Of a stretch of 64,000 nt of DNA, positions 1 to 12,845 are shown one piece after another. The position numbers and the translations under genes are program-made. This DNA comes from Anoplolepis gracilipes. Taxonomy: Eukaryota; Arthropoda; Insecta; Hymenoptera; Formicidae. Positions within the stretch are counted from its first letter, which is position 1, and every line of letters begins with the position of its first letter. The DNA lies in the NCBI RefSeq assembly GCF_047496725.1, contig NC_132973.1, positions 10,364,233 to 10,428,232 of the forward strand. Reading direction: 5' to 3'. Under the pieces are notes generated by a model. It saw nothing but the letters and a program-made list of their open reading frames with translations, was not told where the DNA came from and did not search any database.

Positions 1-1309
1 TCTTCCAATAATCATGTATTTTAGATGGATGCTTTGCTTTTCGAAGATAAAATAAATTTAAGACATTAAACGAATAGAACCAATAATATCCATCGTTTTT
101 GTGAATATCAAGCAATTATGCATTAAAATTAAAAAAGGGAATAATAAAAATTCCGAAAGTATCATTTTTATATTTTTTTAGAGTATTATTACAAAGAGAC
201 ATTTATAGATAAAAATATATAGTCATTGACCTAACAATTTTATTTAATTATTTGATATATATTTGATGTATGTATTTATACATTTTCAAATTAATAGACC
301 TAATAAACAGCAAGAGATTTTAGTAAATACGATTATTTCTAAAATAAAGACTGGATATTCAAAAATTCTAGAAACAAAAATTTTCATTAAAAGAAGCAGC
401 AATTAAAAAGAAATTAAAAATATAAAATTACTTATGATATTTATAAATCACTTAAGTGAAGTATGATTGGGAAAATGATTATATGTTGGAATGTAGACGA
501 TTTTTATATTCTTGAATATTTTAATAGTATTAATCAAACGACACACACAAACACATATATTATACAAATTTTTTATATATTAAGTGTATATTAATATTAT
601 TATATATAGTACTGTATATAATACATACATACATACATACATATACGTATAAAAATATTTTTTATATATAAAATTTGTGAATACTTTTGAAAAATATATA
701 GTATAAGATTTAATGTAATCTTAAACTTAAAATTACTATAATACACTTTATTATAATTTAATTAAATTAAATTACATTGTAACTTAATTATTTTTTTAAA
801 ATAATCTCTTAAATATATAAATAGTGAAATGTCATCGATATAACAATCAACTGTAAACAGAAGTAGTCATTTCTCAATTAATACAATTGCGGTTTCGCGC
901 TCGATTTCAGTCAGCTAAAATCAATTGGATTTTGCGTATTTGCGCACCGCGAGCACGCTTTGCACACTCTGACTCGTTAATTAGATACGAGAGCTTCGTT
1001 AAAAATATCATTTGCCTTGATAATTTGAGGTGTGCGCTTGACATACGCGACAAACAATGCATATGTATTATAGAGTTTGCTGCTACAATCCGCGACTACG
1101 TCATAGTCCTTGCAAATAAATTACGTTAATAATTAATTGATCGATCAATCAGTGTATACTAATTCATTTAACTCAGCAAAATTGTTTTTTTTTTTTTTTT
1201 TTTTTATTATATACAATTACAAATACCGTTTCATAAAAAAATTTTTTTTAATGTTTAATTAAATAAAAGTATTAATTATAAAAATTTTCTTGCTGAATCG
1301 TGGAAAAGC
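1..1309. other. AT-rich non-coding sequence
   Basis: Very AT-rich with a (TACA)n run near 620-645 and a poly-T run at 1184-1205. One 80-codon open frame (887-1129, plus) lies in a less AT-rich patch but resembles nothing I know. Confidence 0.5.
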
Positions 1310-1311
1310 TA

Positions 1312-2012
1312 CAGCCGGATAAGCTTGCAATAATTTTAGTAGTAATTATAATAATTGTAATAGTTATAATTATACTGCAGGATAGAAATATTTTTTATGC
1401 AAAAACATTTTAAAAGTTTATCTAAAAGTTGTATTTGTGAAAATTGTTTTTGCATAAAAAATATTTGTAAAGTGTAATTATAACTATTATTATTACTCTT
1501 ATCATTACTATTATAATTATAGAGAAGAGAGAGTACAGGGAAAATAAATAGTTTTCCGTTTTATTACCAAAAAATAATAAAAAAAAGATTTTCTATTTTT
1601 TTCAGTATGTTGCACCAACTCGAAAAAATTGAAAAAATTTGAGAGTACTGAGACATATAAATAGAGTATTCTATAAAAGTTTGGTGATTGAACCTCGAAA
1701 GGAACATGTTAAAACAGCCATTTTTTAATTTTATTCTTTTTTTAAAAATCGAGCTTTTATTCGAGATTGAGAATGAAAAAATATTTTTTTTGTGTCTTTG
1801 GTTGATAAATGTTTAGAAAAAATCGATATGGAATCATCTCAAATATTTATAAAAAAGAAAAATAAAAACTGAAAATGACGTCTCGATAACTCAAGAAATA
1901 ATAAAGTTAGGGAGTTGAAATTTTAAGGAAAATTTTTTTTACAGTGAGGACATGACAGGCCAAATGTTATTTCAAAACTCGTCGGGGGGACTTTTAGTAT
2001 GCTTATCCGGCT
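1312..2012. mobile_element. MITE-like element with CAGCCGGATAAGC ends
   Basis: AGCCGGATAAGC at 1313-1324 is perfectly inverted as GCTTATCCGGCT at 2001-2012, with TA at 1310-1311 and 2013-2014. The interior holds a large imperfect hairpin (arms near 1353-1410 and 1441-1498). No coding potential is visible. It is probably a non-autonomous DNA transposon; no second copy was found in this window. Confidence 0.65.
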
Positions 2013-2099
2013 TATAGCCTTTGCTACAGATAAGTATGTCAAAAATATTTGAACAGACGTTTCTTGCATAAAGTTAGGTATATATACATACATTCATAC

Positions 2100-2134
<35 letters not shown>

Positions 2135-4994
2135 ATAGGTATATACATATATTTAAAATTTATTTTTAATTTACTTTAAATAAGAAGTATATTTCTCAAT
2201 AGAGCAAATTAAAAATATGCTTATAAATTATTTAACTAATAGACGATAATACACAAGTAAATTGAAAAGTAAATTGAAGAAAATCAATAAATCTATAATG
2301 GTCAGTTTTATCGAATTAATAATAATAATTAAACTTTTTATATACATCTTTTATTGTTATATATGTAAATTGCTAGTTAATCCAGAAAAAGACTAAGAAT
2401 AAAATTAAATTACATTAAAAAAATATATAATTTACCAAATCATCTATATTAATTTGCTTATTAATATTAATTAACCTATTGATTTCTTTTTACAAATAAG
2501 ATTTCTACTTTAAAAATAAATAAAAACTAAAACAATGAAATTATAATTGTAAATTATCTACATTAAAATCTAAAATTATGTTTTATTGATTTAATAAGTT
2601 CATATTTATATTCGACCAAAGATGGCAGCACTTTTTGGGATAGTTTAAAAAAAAATATTTGCTGAATGCAATTTTGTCCAACAATATTAAATCACACTAC
2701 CATATGTGCCTGTTTAAATATATTCATAAAAATTGATATTACGTAATAATATAAAATCATTTAAAAGTATCTAAATTATATATTTTTTTCGTAGTTTTGT
2801 ATTTCTATATACCTATATGCAACATTAATCAATTAACTCAAATTTTATAATAAAAAAACAACTTTTATAATAAATAAACGTTTTATCTCATTTCCAATAA
2901 ATTAAAATAAAATAAAAATTATAAATACCTACAGAGATAAATATTCATACTGTGTATCAGGAGCTTTTAAGCTTTCCTGTAATCGGTATATAAGCGACAT
3001 TGTCCGACAGAACCAACATAAACGAACTGAGGTAACAACTTATCGAACTGAGGTAAATCTTGAATAGTAAAAGCACATGAGATAAATAACAAAAAAAATA
3101 TATAATAAATTAGTTGCCTAAAATATATAATTTTCTATACAAAATAAAATTTTATTACATATAAAGTAATGAATAATGAATTACTTGGTATTTCTCATGT
3201 ATAAAAAAAATGTATATATATTATATACATTCGTTGGCTTATTATTGCTTCTGAAGATAAAAATTATATACGTTTCCTAATATTTCATACGTTGATAATT
3301 TGATGATAAATATTATTTTTATAATTTCTTCTGCATATAAGATCAAGAATGTATGTACCTACTTACAGCAAAATTCAATTTGCAATCAGTGGTTATTAAT
3401 TATATACCTTTTAAGATAAAATAAAAACACGAGAGTCAATAATAAAGATTTTGACGAAGTAAAGGTTGCTCTTCCTATTATGCGTTATTTGAGATTCAAT
3501 ATATGTATGTCAACGCATTCTTTCGCAACATGAAGTATGTGAAGATTGCTTGAACGAAGAGAACTCTCTTAGATTTAGCCTTGGCAATTTCTTTGAGAGA
3601 GAAAATACACGAAGAGAATTTTAAAGTAGCCAAATTTAATTTCTTAAATAAATCGAGAAATAGAACATCACGTCCATAAATTGGATAAAAATTCAGATTG
3701 CATACTTTTTTTCATTACTTATTTTCTTATTTCATTAGAAAAATCGCAAGTAGAACAAGTTAAAAGAACATAAAACGGAATCTTGTAACGGAAAAGGATC
3801 TGCATAATGAAAAGCTTTCAACCGCTGCGAAGAAGCGTCAAGAAATTTGAACGAGAGAAGAGATTCGCTCATCTCTTCTCGAGAATATTGTAGAACTATT
3901 CCGGATACATCGTATTGTATTGTCCAGTCACAATTTGTGGTGTTTTTAAGAAGATCGATGCGACCGAGTTTTCGAAGTCTGGACAACGGCCAGATCTTGA
4001 TTTCGCTTCGAAGAGTACGGTGAATGCCCCGTCTCGATTTTACACACCGCAAATTCGCCAAAGCTTTTACTTACGACGAACTAAAAACTGTCGGATTGCC
4101 GCCAAAGTGATCAACAGCAAATTCGTAAGAGAGAATTGCACATGATACACGAAGCGGTCGGCTCTTGAATTTCGTGAATGAATAAAACGTGTACGATAAA
4201 ACAATAATCTTTTCCGGTTTGACGACGTGATAAATTTTCGCATGAAATTTAAGGATTGTCAAGAGTTATATATACGTCGTCCAGCTTGAAGTACGTAGTT
4301 TCAGACCGAGGTATAGTATCTCGAGTCCTTGGAAACACAGCCTCGGTATAATAAGAAACTCGAGGCTGAGTAATGTCCAGTTATATTTCTTGGACTTCAC
4401 GACGGCCGAAACTCTTTTAACCTATCTCTCTTCTCTTCTGTTCTCGACTTTCTTTTTCTCCCTCTTGGGGGAAGCTCGAATATTTCGGAGCAGTCTTATA
4501 ACGCTTGATGGATTGTTAAATCCACGCGGATCACCGTAAATTAAATCACTTATTCCAATAAGAAATTTTGTGATAATATTATAAAGATTCAAACTGTTTT
4601 TAGAAATATTTCAGAGAACTATCTCTCAAAACCTTTTATGCGAATAACTAGTTATTATTTAAGATGTTCACCTATTTAAAAGATTCGATCAAATGACGCA
4701 AGTAGTATCGTGACGCCAAAAACATGAAAAATGATTGGCCGTCCAATTAATTGAATCAATGAAAGTAGATATCATGATTAAAGTAAATAAGAAAATTTTA
4801 CCAAAAATCAATAAATTCCTATATCGATGGTTTTCAATGAAAACATTCACTTTGTTCCTTCATCTCATGTGTGTTTCACTAATTATGGCATAAGATTCTC
4901 AAAAAATCTATTAATTGATTCTTCTTTATCAGTGAAATTTCATTATTTTCAGTGCTATATTTATAACTGAAATTATTGCTAATATATATGTATA
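2013..4994. other. Non-coding sequence between two MITE-like elements
   Basis: Mostly AT-rich, with (TACA)n/(TA)n at 2092-2132. 3740-4470 is less AT-rich and contains overlapping open frames on both strands (longest 108 codons, minus, 3735-4061) without recognisable similarity or splice context. Confidence 0.45.
2987..3056 (+). promoter_or_regulatory. Possible TATA promoter with a duplicated donor-like segment
   Basis: TATATAAG at 2987-2994 is followed about 35 bp later by CGAACTGAGGTAACAACTTAT and a second CGAACTGAGGTAAA. Each of these contains CTGAG|GTAA, a good splice-donor match. The layout resembles a short non-coding first exon on the plus strand, but no downstream coding exon was recognised. 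Low certainty in such AT-rich sequence. Confidence 0.25.
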
Positions 4995-4996
4995 TA

Positions 4997-5546
4997 CAGG
5001 GTGTCCCCAATTTAAATGCAAAACTTTGGAAGTGTGTAGGGAACAGAAAAACTAAGACAAAAAATCCTTTAGAGATTTGCTCGTTTTTGCTTCATTTTGG
5101 AGAAAATCGCAAAAATTCAATTTCTCATTGTCAGTTGCTCTCTTAAGTTCATTGGCACCGAATAACTTTCTGCTTCAAGGTTCCTTACATATGTAAATAC
5201 TTGATCCTTTACATTCTTTTATTTGTTTACATTATTGCTTTCTCCTACGAGTCCTTAATCAGTCTTTAGTAAGTTGTACCAGAACAATGTCTAACTGCAA
5301 TTAATGCGGTCAGTGCTAGATGTAACGCTTGCATTGCTACAGAGGGCAGCATTTTGAACAATATCTGTATTAAATAAATGATAACATGAAGAAAATGTAA
5401 ATAAATAAGTAAAAAAACGAAAACTTATTTTGTTTCTTTTTTTACGACTTTTTCCAAAATGGTGCAAATCTCTAAAGGACTTTTTGTCTTAGTTTCGATC
5501 TCCTACATGCTCCCGAAGTTTTGCCATTTAAATTGGGGACATTCTG
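4997..5546. mobile_element. MITE-like element with CAGGGTGTCCCC ends
   Basis: The left end CAGGGTGTCCCCAATTTAAA and the right end ATTTAAATTGGGGACATTCTG form long inverted repeats. Similarity continues inward for about 90 bp: AACTTTGGAAG pairs with CCCGAAGTTTT, and ACAAAAAATCCTTTAGAGAT pairs with ATCTCTAAAGGACTTTTTGT. TA lies immediately outside at 4995-4996 and 5547-5548. The 550-bp element has no open frame of note. The arrangement is that of a Tc1/mariner-superfamily MITE. Confidence 0.8.
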
Positions 5547-5789
5547 TATATAAATGATACTACTAATTCCATTTAAGAGAGTACATTTAGAACATCCAAT
5601 TATATAAAATGTAAATGCTATCAAGAAGGTTATCTTTATAAGGTTATAATGTATGATAATATCTTGAATTCAATGTGAATTCAATTAATAATAACTGATA
5701 TTACTCAATGTAATAATACAATAATCTTGCCTCTTTCGTAGATTTATGCTAAATTACATCACAGTATGTATTAATATATTAATTGCAAA

Positions 5790-5791
<2 letters not shown>

Positions 5792-5828
<37 letters not shown>
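5792..5828. repeat. (TA)n microsatellite
   Basis: Eighteen TA units. Other TA runs of similar kind are at 24010-24056, 45727-45779, 54545-54571, 61524-61555 and 62562-62591. Confidence 0.9.
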
Positions 5829-5831
<3 letters not shown>

Positions 5832-8803
5832 GTTTTACAATATGCTGCAATAAAACTTGAATTTCCATAATAATAAAAAAATAATAAAATTTCTTTAATA
5901 AAAATTTTCTATAAGAAAAGGTAAAAAACGCGTGCCAAGTACATAAAAAATATTTTAATTTGTATGCAACACAAAGTTGCAATAATAATATAATATTATA
6001 ATTATTATATATATTTTCCTTAAAAGTTTTAGCTCGACATAAACAAATTGTTTACTTTTTTTTAGAAAGTAAAGTAGAAAAAAATTCTAAAACTCTGTTT
6101 AAAATCAAGATAAACATCGAAAATTACACAGCGCGCAATCTTTTTATACATATAATTTCTAGTTTATATTCCCAAGTAAAACAAAAAATAATTCGTCGCA
6201 TGGGAAAATGGAGAAAAACCAACGGTATCTGATCGTGAGCAAAAAAATGAACGAAGAAAATAATGTAAGAATATTTTCCACGGAATATATATGCGTTGTA
6301 TTATGATATCGCGACATCGAAAAGAAGAGATATTGGGGGCGAAGCGGCACTCCTCGATCTTCGAGACGGAAAATATTTAGATATTGGCGCAACCTCTAGA
6401 GACTTCATTTTACAAATGTATACATTGATAAAAAACTTTTTCTCTTTATATTTCAATCTCTTTGAAAATATAGTGATTGGAAAAGTCTGTAAAACGTGTT
6501 ACTTTGTATGTGAACTAACATATAAAAGTATCACCAAGCATGCACGTGAATTAAATGGAAGAGTGCACAATTTCTTATATTTAAATATATATATTTGTAA
6601 TTATTTAACGCATTAAATATCACGGATTTTTCTTTTAATTCCAATAAAGTTTTATTCAGTTTTTTCAATTATGTTTTGTTTAGTAATGTAATAGTTTTAT
6701 TTAACTAGTATACATTTTTTAATAAAAATTATTTTGTTTTATTTTCTCTTATAATCATGTGCTTAAGTCACTAATATACTCATCCATTGTATTAGTCTTC
6801 TCTGTTGACATTATGTTTACTTCAGCTACGTTGCATGTCTCATTTCCTTGTTTGTTCTTGCAATCCTTTCACAACTGTATTAGCTCGCACATAAACGTTG
6901 CTTTCGCTGCGACAGAGTCGCAGTATTCTTCGCATTTTCGAGGTTTTCGACATAGACCACGGCGCGTAGAGTCGCGCTGTAATTTAATCAACGTTCACTA
7001 ATTAATCAAGCTTCAATTAGTTCAAGTTACGAAGGTCCGACGATTATAGTTTGAGAGGAACACAGGACCAGCTGCGAAAGGCATGAAGAGAAGGAAAGAA
7101 GAAGAGAGAATAGAACAGAACAGTGAGTCACGTCGAAGTCGATCGACAAACGAGTTACCCAATTTTCTTCGAAATTACGTTTCGTGACCTAATTTTGCGC
7201 GTGAAAGTAAGAATGACAGAGAAGGCGAACCGTCTCTTCGTTTTGTTAAAGTTTTAATATTCGAGGACGTGTCAATTGACAAACGCAATTCGCGACACAT
7301 CTGCAAAGGCAGATGATATTTAATCATTATATTTCGATATCTGCAGCATCTCTGGGACAACTTTGTTTGGTTTCCAATCTCCTGAAAAAAAGATTGCTGT
7401 AAGTAAGAAACAAAGTATCTGTCGTACGTATGTCATCCTACTTATATCGCACCTTTACAATCAGAAATCGTGCGCGAGCTGCAACAATTTATATAAGTCA
7501 GATCTTAACTGCTGTGCGCCTGTCACCGACTGTTACGTGGAGACATTGCCTTGTGACATTTTCCAACTACCGGAGCCTCATGAGAAATAGTACGGATGCG
7601 GCAGAAAATGTTGCAGCATTTTATTGTTCCGAGGTAAGCAACTATCTAATAGACGGATCAAAATTAAATGAAAGAATAAAAGCAAATCTCCTCCAACATA
7701 TTCTGTGCTTAAAGTTGTTCAGAGTTAAGCCTCAAAGTTTCAAATATAGAGTAAGTAAGTACCTCTCTCGAAGTACGTCAAGCATATTCTGCAACGTGTC
7801 TGATAATTTGTATGCGTGGGAATGCGCCAATTCATGCGAATAGGATAAAGTAGATGGACCAGTTATATGTATATATGTATATATACATACACACCCGCAC
7901 ACTTTCATCACATATACTCAATACTATTGGAACGCCGTATTGAAAATCTCATCTAACTTGACATGCTCGCATTTTGTATGTTTCTTCCTATTCCGGCAAG
8001 GATGCAGTTTCAACGATTCTGAATAATTTTCAAAGTTGTCCGTTATCTTCTGTGATATAACATAGCAGAAATATTTTCTTTTCCGAACCTTTGAAGACAG
8101 TAAGATATCTGCGGCTTTGCATAAGAATAACTTAATATTTTTTATTTTTAGATACTTATCGATAATCGCTTTTATTATGTATCTGTTATATGCCTCCACA
8201 CGATTTACCATGGGACATGTACGGAATTATTTTCGGTTCCACGATAAGTATTGCTGCTCTCCTTTTTCCTTTCACAAAAAGAGGGGGTTGAAACGAGATC
8301 TTCGATAGAGATTTTTTAGTCTCATTCAATCTTGTTTTATCAAGATTCTATCTTTTTTGATAAGAATCAACTATCAGCAAATTATTATTATTATGCCGAC
8401 ATATAGTAATATTATAATTTTTTTTCCATTTAAATTATCAATACGTAATTAAAAGTGAAGTCTCCTTCTGCTTGGAAAATTTTAGTATTTATTTAAAAAA
8501 TTACATATTTAAAGATAACATGTAATTATAGATGATATATTTAATTATATCCTTTAATTACAATAATATTAAAAGTATATTTGTTCCGCTTCCAATTTTA
8601 TTCTTATCACATTTTTCCTCCTTTGGTACCGGAAGTAAGATAGTCAGACTGATAACTACTCTTATATTTTTAAAAGCTCGACCACAGAAGTTCGATGAAA
8701 GTCAGAACTTTCTTATCAAGATAAATTTTATTCAATCTTGAGAGCACTCGAGAAGCTATCGATCCATCGCATTCATCAAGTAACAATTGTTTATTTTACT
8801 AGC

Positions 8804-8804
<1 letters not shown>

Positions 8805-8848
<44 letters not shown>
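8805..8848. repeat. (GA)n microsatellite
   Basis: About 22 GA units with one GG interruption. Confidence 0.95.
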
Positions 8849-11035
8849 GGAGAAAGAGTGATTGTGAAAATAAGATCTCAAAAGTTAACCAACCGCTTTA
8901 GTCAATCGATCAAATCTTCTATAATAAAATTTCAATAGCATACAGAAAAGTTTCTTTTCCCAAATAGAGAGAGAAAATAAATGAATAAAATCTATATCCA
9001 CAGAAATTTTTTTGAAGTTTATATATTTTTGTACGTCTCTTTTGCATATAATTATGTGTCAACATCAAACGTCGCAACGATATACTTTTAAATCAGTAAT
9101 GTATTTTGGTTGAAAACGTTTATACATCTAATTTGATTGGAAACTTTTAAAATTATGATACAAGATACAATAATATATCTCTCTCGATAGTTTATTGATT
9201 CTGTCCGTTTCTGTTCGCCTCGACTTAATATAACTGTCGTTTGCTTCAATTAATTAGTTGTTTAAATAAGCATAACAGCAAATGCAATTTTGTAAGCTTG
9301 TGTATCTTTGTTTAATATAAATTATAATGAAAAAAATAAATGTATGAAAATAAGATAAATTAAAATTATTTAAACTTTAAAAAATTTGTTTAAAAACGTT
9401 ATCGAGTTAGTGTTATATTAAAAAATACAGCTTTTCGTGTGTGTGCTGTATAAATAAAATGTCTCATAACGTTACATAACAAATTTACATCCGATACTAT
9501 TTTAATCACTTATGGAATATTATGAATATAAGTAAAAATATGGAAAACTTTAATAATTTCGACAAACTTTTATTGCAGACAGGATGCGTTTATCTCATTA
9601 TTTAATTGCTTCCAGAGAAGTTTCTGTGCCTGTAACATTGTAACGGTGACTGCTTGAAATTGCTTACATTCTGAGGTGACTTTACTCCACGTAATGTTCA
9701 CTTCAGATTCAACACCTTTCCGTGGAATTCGACCCCGACCCTGTTCCAATAACGCAGAATTTAAAACTCTGGAATCGACTCAAGCCGTCGTAAATTTAAC
9801 GATGCAGTTCCACATTTTAGTTCGATCCACACGATTAAGTTCTCTTTTTCGGATCTTCAATATATTTAGAGTAATGTAATATAACTGAATAGATATTTAT
9901 TACTTTCTTCATGTTTATTACAAAATAAATGTAAATACACATACATAGACAAATATATTTTAGCGTTTGTTATAATCAAACTAATTAATAAATGCATTTC
10001 TTCTTTGCCATGCAATAAATAATTTAAAATGTATATTTACCAGTTCGTAAAACAAACAAATAATTTAATAATTATTATCTTACATTATTTGATAAAATTA
10101 TCTCGTTAAATAAACAATAAAAAGATTCTTTCTAAAGATATAAAATAATATAAGAGAGAGAGAGAGAAGGAGAGAGAGAGAATATCATCTTTTTCAATTT
10201 TCAGAAGAATACGTCTAAAAAGTCAAACGCATTATTAAAGCGAAAAAAATGTGAGAACAGCCAAGAGAAATTACGTTTGTTATATGAACCATGCGTAGGT
10301 TAAAAACGATAAAATGAAATCTCTACATTATTTCGCATCGTAACTTTTATCGGAAAGTTTAAAAAGCTCATCCCCGAGTGAACTATAGCGATATGAATCA
10401 AGAGCGTACTTAAGTTCTCCTATAAGAAATTTTTACAGCGAGTTAAGCGGCTTTCATTAGTGCATTCGAACCTACTTAATTATAACTTATTAATCATCAG
10501 TCTTTCAACGTTTTATAATAATGATGTTTATTCGAAGATGTTTTTATTTTCACCTTTATTCTTTCACGCGCATTGCATTATTCTTCATTGGCGATTGCGA
10601 GCGATTTAAAAACTTGTGTTCAACTCAGCGGGAATTTATAGGCACCAAGCTTGCCTTACAAAGAGTCGCTTCACCAGAAATCCCAACTCGCTTTCTCATC
10701 CCTTATTCACCTGCGGTCGAGCATACTCTTTCTTCGAGCTCGAAGCGTGTATAGCCACGAGGGGGTAGTTCCCTGGAATATCGCACGGACGACCATGGCA
10801 CCTAGAAAAGCGGGGGAAGCGGACACGCTTATTACGTGCACTGAAAGCAAATGAGAAGCTATCGTTGCACCTCCAAATCGGATTCTCATTAAAGTCCTAG
10901 TTTCACCGGAAATCGCGTTTTATTGGATCTTTGATTGACGAGATTGCCATTGAAAGCGCCGATACCAAATGCGGTCTAATCGCCTTTAACCACGATTACA
11001 CAATGACTCCTTTATTGATATTTCTTGCATTCATA

Positions 11036-11042
<7 letters not shown>

Positions 11043-11082
<40 letters not shown>
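11043..11082. repeat. (CA)n microsatellite followed by (TA)n
   Basis: Twenty uninterrupted CA units, then ATAAAA and a (TA)n run to 11108. It explains the poly-Y/V frames nearby. Confidence 0.95.
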
Positions 11083-11085
<3 letters not shown>

Positions 11086-12814
11086 AAATATATATATATA
11101 TATATATATTTTTTTGTTTTTTTTTTAATTAAATTATAATAGCTTTTGACCGGTTTTCTATAGCTTAACATGCGTTTCGTAAGAAACGTAACTTGGATAT
11201 TTACCAAAAAACGACATACCATCAAATTTGAATCATTGGTTAATGGCCATATTTATCTAATAATTTCTGAAACTGACTTTACATTAAAACCTATTAATAC
11301 TTCCGTAGTTTAGTAATTTAACGAAAAGTTTGGGCATTCAATTTGTGAAGCGCTTAAGAACAATGCGATGTGATATAATAACGACGCCGGCATTTGCCAT
11401 TACCTTTTAGTTAGATTGGTTAAGTAATCATCCTCCACTGTCATAACCGACAAGTAAATTACCCTCTTCGTTAAAATATACGTCTGCAATTATTTCACTG
11501 TGATAGTAAAAATTAATCGGCTTAGGCATCGAGTTGCGTCGGGAAAAATAAGATAGCCGAAACATGCTCGTCTCTCTCTCTTTATAAAGAAATTAATTAA
11601 CTCGATTGTGTGTCTGATTTAATTAAAAATATTTCTACTTACGCACTAAAGTGACACTGAAGCGATAATTTGTAGCAAATCTCGATTGCATAGTCCAATT
11701 GTTTAGAAACTATTATTCGAAATAGATTATAGAAGGAAATTCGAAAATTGAATAAACATATTTTTGCACGTTATTGTTGGCATATTTACTTCACTAATTA
11801 TTCCTCAGTAAATTTACATTTCGTGTTAAATATTATATAACGATGAGAAGTTTGATAGACAAAATCGGCTTACATATAAATTGTTAAGTTAATAATCCAT
11901 AATAAAAATAAAGAATTGATACACTCTCGTAGAGAAATTAATTCCAATCTGACGCTCGAATTAAAATATATTCAACTTGTAATGCCGGATTTATAAATTA
12001 TAAACATGCTTTATTGACATCTCGCCCAATATTTCCTAACAATAAGCGTTAAGCTGATAAATTGCACTTTAAATATTATTGAGTGCTGGATGAAACAATG
12101 AAAATTCGCAAATGAACGTTTTATGGGTTATACGCAAATTTAATGTCATATCACGTACAGACTCACTAAATAATGCCAACTAACAACATAAAACGATATA
12201 TTGATCCTACGTAAATAATATGCATACAAATATGTCGACCGTGCGTAATGTTCGTGTACGTGAATGACTCGAAACTGAGGAGAGCAATTCCACACATGGG
12301 CTGCAAGTGCATAAATATGCATCGAGATCTATATGTATTCCTCACTCGTATCATTCGCAAAACCGACGTATCGATAACGCACGCCTGTTAATTAACCTTC
12401 GCGTACAGTTTCACTCCCACACTTGTTCATACATTAAGCTCATACATCGCCAATGTAATTTTCTGCGCGCAGACATCAAAGTAAAATTTAAAAAAAAAAA
12501 ATGTAAAAAAACTTACAAATTCCATTCATATGGAATACGGCGCGATGAAAAATGCAGTTATACTGCAAAGTAAAAAAATTATTACTTTGTTCAAAGTTTC
12601 GTATAGCTCGACGAATTTTCGGCTCGGACGAGAAGGTAAGTGATTCGACAGAGATTCTATTTTGTAATACGAATGGCAACGCGCGCCGCACGAGCGTATA
12701 TAATGCACCGGCCGTACTTAGCCGTACCGGAAACATCGATCAGCCCGATCCGCAATCCGATGGCTCGTAAAGCGTATAGAGTTCATATATATTTCGTTGT
12801 CTCGAAAGAGACAA

Positions 12815-12845
<31 letters not shown>

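Noticed and set aside
3735..4061. 108-codon minus-strand frame overlapping a plus-strand frame
   Set aside because: No recognisable family, no splice context, and overlapping frames on both strands suggest chance in less AT-rich DNA.
4290..4380. Possible hairpin with CCGAGG...CCTCGG and repeated GGTATA...CTCGAG words
   Set aside because: Pairing is short and interrupted; no match to a known microRNA seed was noticed.
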